Shown piece by piece: positions 1 to 8,985 of a DNA stretch of 23,151 bases (the first letter of the stretch is position 1; every line of letters begins with the position of its first letter). Both the position numbers and the translations under genes were made by a program. Source of the stretch: Actinomortierella ambigua (lineage: Eukaryota; Mortierellomycota; Mortierellomycetes; Mortierellales; Mortierellaceae); assembly GCA_016098155.1 (NCBI GenBank), contig JAAAJB010000502.1:1-23151 (forward strand). The letters run 5' to 3'. Under the pieces are notes generated by a model. The model worked only from the letters and a program-made list of their open reading frames with translations, searched no databases and was not told the DNA's origin.

Positions 1-141
1 TGTACAGTCTCTCATGCACTCTCTCATACACACACACACTTGCGCTCTCTCTCTTTCTATCTATCCGCTCCTCTTACAACGACATACTGCGAATCCAGTA
101 GAGGATGCCAGTGACGATGCGGAGTAGTATGTATGAGGGCT

Positions 142-183
<42 letters not shown>

Positions 184-467
184 GTTGGGGCCTTGTCTCG
201 ACACGTTTGTCGCGCTCGGTCCCTTGTGCAATGTTGGATTTTTTTTTTTTTGTGGAGAGAGAGACCACAAGAGAGACACACACACAAAAAAGTGTGTACG
301 TGAACATGAATGGTCCCTCTTTCTTCTTCTTCTTCTTCCCCCCCTAGCCTAGGTATCCTATCATATCCTTTCATTTTCATTGAAGCTTAATCTTTTTTTT
401 TTCTTCTTCTCCATCATCCCATTTCTCCTCTTCCTCCTTCCTCCCCCCACACCACACCACACCAGCC
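1..467 (+). promoter_or_regulatory. Upstream region and C/T-rich leader of the amino acid transporter gene
   Basis: No gene is seen here. The stretch holds a perfect (CT)18 tract at 143-178, a T run at 239-251, a TTC-repeat at 320-337 and an increasingly pyrimidine-rich stretch from 380. It ends in a short ACCAC repeat directly before the start codon at 468. Such C/T-rich leaders are common before fungal start codons, so 380-467 is probably 5' UTR. I see no clear TATA box. Confidence 0.5.
143..178. repeat. (CT)18 microsatellite
   Basis: Eighteen uninterrupted CT units lie about 290 bp upstream of the transporter start codon. Their purity suggests length variability between isolates. Confidence 0.95.
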
Positions 468-3025
468 ATGGACAAGGACATGGACGGCTCCTTTGGCCGC
501 GACGACGATTCGCTGGAGCTCGACCACATCCACCGCCCATCTCAGCATCATCGCTACCAAATCGACCCGCTCGATTCATCCGACGACGACGACGACGACA
601 ATGACCAGGACAGACTGGCATTGCACCAGCACTACGACAATGACGACCTGGCCGACCAGGAATCCTTGCTACTCAAGACTGCCGGCTCCGGTGTTCATAC
701 CAGCACCACTTCCACTACCACCAGCGCAAACATGGGCACAAATACCCACCCTACCTCTGCTCATGGCGGTGCAGGAACTTTTGCCCACCACCACGACGAC
801 GATACCGACACGATCGACGTCAACATCATCCCGCTCTCCTCCTCAGAGCCGATCGACCGCCAGCGAGGCGACCTTCAAAAGAATGTCACCTTCTGGAACG
901 GCCTGGGCCTCGTCGTCGGCGTCATCATTGGTTCCGGCATCTTTGCCTCGCCTGGCCCCGTCCTGGCCTACTCCAAATCCGTCGGCGTCTCGCTCATCAT
1001 CTGGTTCGTCTCGGGCCTCCTGGCCTTTGCCGGCGCCCTGTCCTATGCCGAGCTGGGCTCGGCCATGCCCAGCACCGCCGGTGGCGAGCAGGCCTATCTC
1101 AAGTATGCCTTTGGAAGTCTGCCTGCCTTTCTCTTTAGCTGGTCCTCCATTGCGCTGCTCAAGGTGAGAGAGAGAGAAAGAGAGAGATAAGAAGGGACAA
1201 GAAAAACAACAACATACAACCAACATGCTGGAATGGATCAAGATGCTCCATCTCGAGAACCAGAGATTATTATGGATGATACGTTAACAGTCGATGGATA
1301 GGAAGCTAACAATGGTGTTCTTCTTCTCTGCTTAAACACTCTTTTCCGACCATTCTCATCTAGCCTGCCGGAAACGCCATCATTTGCGTAAGGAATCCAA
1401 TCCAATGGCTTTAGTGAATCGACATTAATACAAGCTTGATCTAAAACAAGTTCCTGAACCTCTCGAGTATATGTTTGGTTTCATTGACGTTGCCTGTTTT
1501 ACCTCCTTTCTGTTTAGGTTGTCTTTGGTGAATACGTGGTCAACATTGCAGCACAGTCGACATGGGATCCAACACAGCCAATGAAGCATTGGTCCAACAA
1601 AGCGGTCGCCGTGGTCTGTGTGTTGATTATCTCGGCTCTCAACAGCATCAGCGTCACTATCGGCACTCGGATCCAGGATGTCTTCACCGTCATCAAAATC
1701 ATCTCGCTGCTCGTCATCGCCATCGCTGGCATCGTGGTTCTTGCCCAGCAGACCACCTCTTCTAGCCATGTATTTGACCACGCCTTTGAGGGCGAGTCCG
1801 ACCCCACCCTGGGCGACATTGCCCTGGGACTCTACACTGGACTCTGGGCGTACGACGGCTGGAACAACCTCAACTATGTCTCGGCCGAGATGAAGAACCC
1901 CATCAAGGATCTGCCCAAGGTCATCTTTGCAGGTGTGCCAGTCGTCATTGTCTTTTACCTGCTGGCCAATACCGCCTACTACGCCGTCTTGCCAACTTCA
2001 GTCGTCATGAACACCAACACCATTGCCATTGTAAGGAAGACAGAGCAGGGAGGGAGAGAAGAGTATGAGGATGAGGATGAAAAAGAAGGGATAGGAATGA
2101 GGGATCGGACCGTTGAATCCCCAACAGGAGGGACGAAAGAAAGGGAAGGGGGGTTCTTTACCATGAAAGAAAGAAAGAAAAAAGGGGGAGAAAGGTATGG
2201 TGGATCCATGGACTCAACAGTGCTGACATCATCACCACAAACAACCCTCTATGTTTCTTGTATATTTAGGATTTTGGAAGACAGCTCTTTGGACCAACGG
2301 GTGGCGTACTGTTTGCTCTTTGTGTGGCATGCAGCTGCTTTGGAGCTGCCAATGGAGGCATGTTTACAGGTGCTCGTGTCATCTATGCTGCTGCCAGAGA
2401 GGGCTATTTGCCCAAAATCTTTGGCAAGGTCCATGAGCGACGGCGGACTCCAGTGGCAGCCTTTGTCCTCCAGGCATTCATGACCATCATCATGATCCTC
2501 GGCGGTACCTTCTCCACCCTCGTCAACTTTTTCAGTGTTGCCGCCTGGCTCTTGTAAGTTTCTAGGCAAATAGACTCGTGAAGAAATGAGAGTGGACTTT
2601 TTGAGCCAATGGGCAACACCACTTTCTTTTTCTAGAATGGTACGATTCTCACCTCGCTTATCCTTCTTCTTTTCATCATCCTTCCTGCGTCCTTCTCTAG
2701 CTACCTGCTGAGCATTTTGGGGCTGCTGTACCTGCGGTACCACGAGCCGAGCCTGAAGCGGCCGTTCCGGGTATGGACGGTGGTTCCAATACTGTTCAGC
2801 TTCCTTGGATTGTTCTTGTTCCTGATGCCGTTTGTGCGGGCACCCAAGGAGTCGTGTCTTTCCATGGTGATTGTCATCTCGGGGCTCCCGCTCTGGATCG
2901 CCAAAGAGCTGATCGACGGCAACAAGGAGACCCGCTGGCGAGATCTCCGTGACAAGATCTTGTATACCTTTGGCATTCAGTCCTACCGCGGTGGCCGCCA
3001 CGAGCGTCTTGCCACACACATTTAG
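468..3025 (+). CDS. Amino acid transporter, LAT/SLC7 branch of the APC superfamily (five exons, 613 aa)
   Basis: This is a plasma-membrane or vacuolar amino acid permease. Exons are 468-1163, 1364-1387, 1518-2030, 2270-2553 and 2701-3025; all four introns are GT-AG and the frame closes exactly. Residues 1-138 are a hydrophilic tail with a six-Asp run near 39-44 and Thr/His-rich stretches. The membrane core follows: TM1 at about 143-168 with the unwound-helix motif GSGIF at 155-159, and the TM6 signature LWAYDGWNNLNY at 349-360 followed by a conserved EMKNP. The LLYLRYHEP motif in exon 5 is typical of LAT proteins. About 12 membrane segments are expected. Animal LATs are about 490-535 residues, so the extra length is the N-terminal tail. 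The loop before TM4 lacks the cysteine that animal LATs use to bind the 4F2hc/rBAT partner. Family is confident; substrate is not known. The nearest pocket resemblance is to b0,+AT, and fungal methionine permeases are also in this family. Confidence 0.93.
1164..1363 (+). other. Intron 1 of the transporter gene (200 bp)
   Basis: The donor GTGAGA opens directly into a GA repeat (1165-1188). The acceptor is a pyrimidine-rich tract ending TCTAG, with a branch-site-like GCTAAC near 1304. It is phase 0. Confidence 0.9.
1364..1387 (+). other. 24-nt microexon (exon 2 of the transporter gene)
   Basis: It encodes eight residues, PAGNAIIC (233-240), inside TM3. They join exon 1 (ending LLK) and exon 3 (starting VVFGEY) to restore the family pattern K-P-x-x-N-A-I-I-x-V-V-F-G-E-Y. 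It is flanked by CTAG and GTAAGG, both ends phase 0, so skipping it would keep the frame but delete eight membrane residues. Confidence 0.9.
1388..1517 (+). other. Intron 2 of the transporter gene (130 bp)
   Basis: Donor GTAAGG; acceptor TGTTTAG after a T/C-rich tract. It is phase 0 and the shortest of the six supported introns. Confidence 0.9.
2031..2269 (+). other. Intron 3 of the transporter gene (239 bp)
   Basis: Donor GTAAGG after the codon for Ile411; acceptor TATTTAG. Unlike the other introns its interior is purine-rich, and it stays in frame with exon 3 for a long way. Without splicing, a translation would run through and garble exon 4. The family motif resumes in exon 4 only after removal. 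Confidence 0.88.
2554..2700 (+). other. Intron 4 of the transporter gene (147 bp)
   Basis: Donor GTAAGT splits the codon of Phe506 (TT|C); acceptor CTCTAG. Joining gives AAWLFYLLSILGLLYLRYHEP-like LAT sequence across the junction, which fixes both sites. Confidence 0.9.
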
Positions 3026-3660
3026 AACCCCCCTAAAAAAAAGTCTTTTTCTTTTGCTTTCTCTTTCTCTTTCTCTTTCTCTCTCTCTTTTCTTCGCCTA
3101 TTGTATTGTAGCCAAACTTGCCCGTCTCGTTGTTTTTATTTTTATTATTGTTGTTTTTATTCTCCCCACTTGCATACCTTTAATCCTGTTGTATAGAGTC
3201 ATTTCCGCCAACAATATATACTTTTTTTTTCGTTCATGCTTGCAAGATCACTTTATAAGAATGATGATCAAAAAGTGGTGGATCATACTACTCTCCTATG
3301 GCTGATGACTGACTGTGTACACGCGCAAACCTACACAATGCGAATCCTCGCGTAGATGCCCTTCCCGACCCCTAGCGTTCTACCCTTACCCCCCCCCCCC
3401 GCCCCCTTCTATTCTTCTTTTTTTAGTTTGAACGACCATTTTTTTTTCTGTTTCGTGTGGTAGGGAAAGAGCGGACTAAAATACTTTCGACTTTTAAAAA
3501 TGCATTCCAATCCCATCCAACATTAACGTGTTTTTGCCCCTCTTCCCTCACTATTGTAGGAGAACAAGCACGCATACACTCTGATGGTTGTGCGCGCACT
3601 CAATAATGAAAAGCAGGAAATCAAATCAACAAACGCACGCCGCCCATCCCCCCCCCCTTC
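3026..3660. other. 3' flank of the transporter gene, no gene seen
   Basis: A CTTTCT-repeat lies at about 3045-3092, right after the stop codon, followed by T-rich sequence (3130-3160, 3222-3231) and C runs at 3390-3407 and 3650-3658. The 3' UTR probably ends somewhere in 3100-3250. No canonical AATAAA was seen there. Confidence 0.5.
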
Positions 3661-3669
3661 TGCCCGTTC

Positions 3670-3677
3670 CTATATAG
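3670..3677. promoter_or_regulatory. TATA-like palindrome CTATATAG
   Basis: An exact CTATATAG sits just downstream of a C run. The site is its own reverse complement, so direction cannot be read from it. No supported gene starts nearby. Confidence 0.3.
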
Positions 3678-4457
3678 ATTGATTCACCTATGCATGTACA
3701 CCAAGGCTAGCCGGTCTGCTGCTGTTCCTTGTAAAAGTAAACAACGCACACTCTGACGCATTTTCGCCCACAACTGCACAAACATGTGAATAGAGGAGTA
3801 GAACGGATCCTGCAGAGCATGACAAGCATAGCTTGCTTGACCATGCCCCTCTCTTGGGGTCCTAAAGAGAGAAAAAAGGCTGTTGTTGATCGTTATTGTC
3901 GACTCGAGAGGAGTAAAGGGTGTTGTGACGATTCGACCCATTAAAAGAATGCAGAAGACGAGAGGACTGACAGAGTCGCTGTCATTTGACACCCCTCACA
4001 AAACAAGCAGTAGCAGCAAACTGAAAAAATAAACCTCCCTCCCCGCCCGGCGCTGTTACTTACAAAACGCCCTTTCTTTAACAAGATGTTTACCTTTTAC
4101 TCAAAAACAATCGTCAGACAGACAACAACGAAAAAGGAGAGAGAGAGAGAGATAGAGAGAGAGATGAGTGAGTGAGTGAGAGCGAGAAAAAGAGCGCCAA
4201 TAAAATCCCGTTCGGAATGGTGTACTTTTTTCTGCCTGCTGGGTTGTACACAGTGAAGTTGTTGCACAAAAGGCCCAGAAATAGAAAAGTAGATAGCTCA
4301 TCAGGAGACAGCTTGTGGAGAGAACTGAAAGAGACAACCGAAAAGGAATCAAATGTACACAAGTCTCTCTCTCCTTTTGACCCAGGGTTGTTAGCACACC
4401 CTGCTATTGGCAGAGAAAAAAAGGGAGTACGAAGAGGAGCCCATCCCCCCCCATCCC
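3678..4457. other. Intergenic stretch with minus-strand splice-like signals and a GA/GAGT repeat
   Basis: No confident gene. On the minus strand a GTAAGT donor (GT at 4063-4062) and a strong acceptor TTTTTCTCTCTTTAG (AG at 3863-3862) would bound a 202-bp intron. Another acceptor-like CTCTTTCAG lies at 4325. The minus frame is open from 3992 to 3684 (102 codons from a GTG) but has no recognisable domain. A GA tract followed by GAGT units fills 4136-4190. A spliced antisense or non-coding transcript is possible. Confidence 0.3.
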
Positions 4458-4465
4458 CTATATAG
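4458..4465. promoter_or_regulatory. Second TATA-like palindrome CTATATAG
   Basis: Identical to the site at 3670 and again set in a C-run-rich context (C runs before and after, 4445-4487). It lies about 450 bp upstream of the start codon of the secreted-protein gene. It may be a distal start region for that gene or for an unrecognised transcript on either strand. Confidence 0.3.
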
Positions 4466-4774
4466 CAACACTCTCCCCCCCCCCTCTCACTCTCTTGTCT
4501 CTTCCGCAGCGGTTGCGCAAGGACCCCTCCCAGCAGGCGAAAAATAAAATGAGCTAAAAATATTGATGGGCCGTCCTTTTGGTTGTCCATGTTACACTTG
4601 TTTCGCTCGCCTTTTCCCTTATTTTCGTCCACAGGGGAGGGGGGGGTGCTGAATCCCAGGTGAACAGCCAAGGAAAGACTAGTACGCGACGATGTAAAAC
4701 TCACAGGGTCACAAAAGAAAGTCTACTACACTCGTGTGGCGCACGCGCCCACTACTTTTTAACATTGTAGATGG

Positions 4775-4781
4775 TATATAT
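4775..4781 (+). promoter_or_regulatory. Probable TATA box of the secreted-protein gene
   Basis: TATATAT lies 131 bp upstream of the start codon at 4912 and is followed within about 15 bp by a C/T-rich run, the arrangement expected for a fungal start region. Transcription probably begins near 4800-4815. Confidence 0.5.
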
Positions 4782-4911
4782 TCCTCCCAACTATCCCCCT
4801 CCCTCCTTGGACCTATTTTTCTTGTCATTCATACCTTCTCCTCCTTTGCAGAAGCAGAAAGAAGCAGACATACTCCAAACCCCCCTCGAAACTCAACCAA
4901 ACACAAGCACG

Positions 4912-5512
4912 ATGAACAAACACTTCTTCTTCTCCACCATTCTCTCGCTCCTTTGCGCTCTCCTCCTGTACACCACCTCTGTATATGCACAGGAGGTGGA
5001 TACCAACCCCGAGATCATGGTTGTCACCAGTCCCAACTACGACAACTATACGGTATTTGATGCTATTCTTTTTTTTTTCCTTCATAGTTTTCGGAACCCT
5101 TGCGTATTCTGTTTCTTTTTTTTTTTTCTTTCTTATGCGTATTTTCTCCTTTTTTCATTCCCTTTCTGTCTTTTTCTTTTTTTTTTCTTCTCCTCTAATA
5201 ACCACAAATTCATTGTTCTTTCTTTAGGTCGGCGAATTGCTCTACGTGGATATCTACATCCGCCGCGACAGCTTCCGCAAGCTGAACCCCTGGGTGTACC
5301 TCAACATTGAGAAGCACCACCGCAAGCCGGCCCTGAACGTCGCCCTGGGCCGCGCCGCCGCCGCGGACCTCGAGCGGACCCCGTTCCCGTTTGTGCTCCA
5401 GGAGCGCTACATCACCAAGAAACAGGCCAATGTCCCCTACCGCGTCCGCGTGCGCTGGGAGAAGCCCAAGCCTGGGCATATGTTTTCCGAGGATTTCTAT
5501 ATGCACAAGTAG
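4912..5512 (+). CDS. Small secreted protein, possibly Ig-like (two exons, 141 aa)
   Basis: Exons are 4912-5052 and 5228-5512. Residues 1-26 form a classic signal peptide: Asn-Lys, a Phe/Leu-rich core, and SVYA before the expected cleavage. The mature part is about 115 residues, rich in beta-forming residues, with no cysteine and many Arg/Lys. It begins VVTSPNYDNYT, and near the end has alternating VPYRVRVRWE and then FSEDFYM. This layout (T-S-P opening strand, Y-x-V-x-V strand near the end, S-x-x-F finish) recalls the Kre9/KNH-type Ig-like domain of fungal wall proteins, but the match is by eye only. N45 in NYT is a potential glycosylation site. The start is set by the signal peptide and a C/A-rich leader. 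A cell-wall or extracellular role is inferred; the exact function is unknown. Confidence 0.85.
5053..5227 (+). other. Intron of the secreted-protein gene (175 bp)
   Basis: Donor GTATTT after codon 47; acceptor TTCTTTAG. The interior is extremely T-rich with several runs of eight or more T. It is phase 0. Removing it joins DNYT to VGELLYVD in one frame. Confidence 0.88.
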
Positions 5513-6147
5513 TAGTAGTGGTAAAAGGGCAGAACAAGAAAGAGAAAAGAGAGAGAAAGAAGACAATCTTTCCGTACACTTTGTAAAAAGGTTTCAAATA
5601 TAACTTGTCCTTTCCCACGGTTGTTGTTGGCATGTGGCCCATTCCCCGCGAGAGTTTAAACAAACGACGTTGCGAGATTTTATCCATGGTAAAAAGAATG
5701 AAGATCTAAAAATCTCTCTTAAAATCACCTTTTTAGGCTTGTCTTTGCATGTAATCAGTGGCATCCTTCCTTTTTTGTCGTTCCAAAGCGAAACCTCTCT
5801 TTTTTTAATGGCTTTTTTGAATGGGGTGGACAATGAGAGAAGAGAAAAAAACGTCTAAAAAAAAACAGAAAGAAGAGAATGAAAAAAAAGAGAGAAAAAT
5901 GGTAATTTACAAAAAAAACAAAATGCTATTTTTTTGGGGTGGAGAAGTGTTTGAAGTATGATGAAAAAAAAAGAGAAAGTACAAGAAGAAAGAAGAAATG
6001 GACTTCTGATAAAAACACAATTGAAAAAGAAAAAAAAAGGAAAGATAGCAAAAGAACACTGTTGTGTATGCGTGAGGGGAGTGTGCAGGCGAGAAATTCA
6101 TGCCCCTCCAACCCCCGTGGGGGGGTTAGTAGGGGGGCGAAACGAGC
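5513..6147. other. Shared 3' region of two convergent genes
   Basis: The stop codon at 5510-5512 is followed by two more in-frame TAGs. The rest is A/G-rich on + with many A runs (5849-6040), and so T/C-rich for the minus gene's 3' UTR. No open frame of interest and no clear AATAAA on either strand. A GC hairpin lies next to the minus gene's stop (6110-6127). Confidence 0.6.
6110..6127. other. Perfect 7-bp G:C-rich hairpin just after the zinc-finger gene stop codon
   Basis: AACCCCC at 6110-6116 pairs with GGGGGTT at 6121-6127 around a four-base loop. It lies 21 bases beyond the minus-strand stop, so it falls in the 3' UTR of that mRNA. Its role is unknown. Confidence 0.6.
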
Positions 6148-8709
6148 TTAGAGGCTCGGAAGGATAACAGTTGTAATGTCAGACATCAACGACATCTCCG
6201 CCACCTCGACCACCGACGACATGGAGGAAGGTGTTCCCGCTCCCGACAAGGACGACTCGGTCGCCGTCGATGCCGTCGTCGTCGTCGTCGTCACCGTCGT
6301 TCCTGCAGCTGCCGCAGCCGCAGCCGCAGCGGCGGCAGCGGCCTTATTGGCGGCCTTTTGCTCCTTGACCTGAGCCTGTTTGGCCTGCATGGCGACGCGA
6401 CACGTCTCCTCGACCTTGTAATGTCGACAAAGAGCATCCGTGCGCGCAAAGGCTTTGTCGCAGTTGACACAGACATAGGGCTTGGACCCCGTATGGACGC
6501 GGATATGGCGCTGGAGGTCGTGCTTGCGCGAGAAGACCCGTGTGCACATGTGGCACGCAAACGGCTTTTGGACCTCGTGGTTCTTGATGTGGGCCTTGAG
6601 GTTGAACGTCCGCGCAAAGGTCTTGTTGCAGGAGGGGATCGGACAAGGGATCGGGACACCGGGGGTAGGGGTAGGAATAGTAGCAGTCATAGTCGTCGTT
6701 GATCCGTTGGTTGTTGCTGCTCCGTCCGAGAGTCCTGCGAAAAAGTTTGACAACGAATGCGAAGGATGATGATGCTGATGCTGATGGTGCTGGTGCTGGT
6801 GCTGGTACTCGTCGTCTCCAGACATCTCCCGATCCTCCTCCTTGATCGTCGCCATGGAGCCAGCGCCTGCGCTAGCTACTCCTACCCCGTCTCCGACAAG
6901 CTCGCCGCCGCTGGTACCAACACCAGCACCACTGTCCAGGTCACCCGTCAAATGGCCATGGCCGTTCTCTTCCTCGACCAGCAACAACGCCACCTGTTCG
7001 TCCACGCTCAGCAACGTCGTTGACGCCGATGAAGACGACGAAGAAGAAGGAGGAGGAGGAGAGACGACATGGCCACCTGGTGCAGCAGCGCCGCTCGCGA
7101 CTGCAGCAGCTGCTGCAGCTGCCATGTTCATGCTTCCCGACCGAGACCGGACGCGGTTCTTGATGACATTCTTGATGTTGGCCTTGGTCACCAGCTCATG
7201 ATGGTTCGCTGCCGCCGTCAACGCCGCCAAGTCCGTCGCCGTCGCTGCTGCTCCTGCTGCTACACCTGTCCCTGTCCCTGTTCCCGTTGATGTCGCCGCC
7301 GCCGTCGAGGATCCTACCACCGTCAGTCCGATATTTTTCGTCACGTCGAGGGAAGAAGGATGATCCAACAAGATCTCGCTGCTGACCAGTGTCGAGTTGC
7401 ACCCGTTGCTGCTCAGGCTAGGCGACAAGGGGACCATCGATGGCGAACGCGAATGTCCACTGCTGCTGCTGCTACCACCTCCTGTACCTCCTGCTGTACC
7501 TCCTACTAGGCCAATGGTCGTCGTCGGTGGGGACGCAATCGAGCTCGGAGGCGAGTAAGGCGCGCCCGCAAGTCGTGCACTCCCGCCCGAGATGGAACCG
7601 GGACGGGACCTCGAAGACTTTGAGCCCTTGCGGGATCGGGAGACGATCACACCTGCTGATGAAGAAGAGGAAGGAGTGGTGGTGGTATTGTTGTTGTTCG
7701 CGTTGGTGTTGTTGGATAGCGTAGCAGAAGAGGTCATGGTTGGGCTGGTGCAGGTGCTGCTACTAGTACCACCATTCGTCGTCGATGATGTTGTTGCTGT
7801 TGTTGACGTCGTAGCACCATCTCCTGCTGTTTGGGTTTGAAACGGAAAACTCGTCAGGTTATTGGACAGCGACGCTGCCAAGGACATGGTCAACCCTCCA
7901 GACTCATCCAACAGTCCAAATGCTGCTGCTGCTGCTACTGCTGCGGCCGAAGACGAAGAAGAAACACCCATCACCATGTCGCCATCCAGACCCAGCATCG
8001 CTGCCGATGACAGAGGCAAGCCGACCCCTCGCGAGGGTGTCAGTGATCCTGCTGGTAGACTCAGATGCCGGGTGATGTTCGTCATAGGCAACTGATGCTG
8101 CTGATGGTGCTGATGATGGTGGTGGTGATGGTGGTGATGGTGTTGCTGCTGCTGCTGCTGAAAGTGGTGCTGGTGCTGTTGCTGAATATCCTCCCCCATG
8201 TCCTGATGCAGGGTCGGCAGCGGCGCCGAGTGAAACTCCATACTGGCCATGCCAAACGAGTACGGGGATGCCTCGCCTGGAAGATGGAACGAATGTTGCC
8301 GTCGTCGAACACCGCTATGGATCGGCTGGCTCGACAGAATCACCGACTCGACCTGTTGCTGTTGCTGTTGTTGCTGTTGCTGGTGTTGCAGGTATCGGCG
8401 CAAACCTGGTTGGGACTGCGAGTGAAGCAGCCGGTGTCTTGGTCGGGACCCTGTTGTTGTCGCTGTGGTTGTCGCGGATGGTGGCGGCGGAGACAGTGGT
8501 GCTGACATCAGACCCCCCGTGGCCAATCCGCCCATGCCTGATCCATCACCTCCATTGCCTGCCGCCGCTAGGGCCAGCTCGGCCAACGGAGGCGAGGCCA
8601 GAGGGTTGGGAAAGTGTTGCTGCTGGGGTTGTGGTTGAGTGGGAGGGTACATCTGGAACTGGAGGTAAGCTCCCTGTTGTTGTTGTTGTTGCTGTTGTTG
8701 TTGCTGTTG

Positions 8710-8740
<31 letters not shown>

Positions 8741-8743
8741 TGT

Positions 8744-8781
<38 letters not shown>

Positions 8782-8941
8782 CTGCTGCTGCTGCTGGAAT
8801 GCCTGTCGGTGTTGCTGGATCGAAAATGCCTGACCATTGGATTGTTGCATGACCGGCATCGTCGCCCATGCCATGTTGGTCTTTTGGCTCAAATCTCCGA
8901 GATCGTCCTGCAGCGCAAATGGATCCTGGCCATTGGGTGAT

Positions 8942-8985
<44 letters not shown>

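Noticed and set aside
3262..3312. Box C-like ATGATGA followed by CTGA, suggesting a C/D snoRNA
   Set aside because: The boxes are only about 40 nt apart, there is no terminal stem and no evident D'/C' pair.
4114..4704. 196-codon minus-strand open frame from a GTG
   Set aside because: It runs through G/C homopolymers and ends as Leu/Ser translation of a GA repeat; no ATG at the start and no domain. Possible splice signals inside it are recorded separately.
6176..6373. Plus-strand 65-codon frame with Val and Ala runs
   Set aside because: Antisense of the C-terminal poly-Ala and Thr region of the zinc-finger gene.
8065..8852. Plus-strand frames of 146 and 194 codons opposite the zinc-finger gene
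   Set aside because: Shadows of the antisense strand of repetitive Gln/His/Ser codons; composition is Leu/Val/Ala from CTG, GTG and GCT triplets.
8614..8940. Plus-strand frame dominated by Leu
   Set aside because: It is the antisense reading of the poly-Gln codons of the zinc-finger gene.
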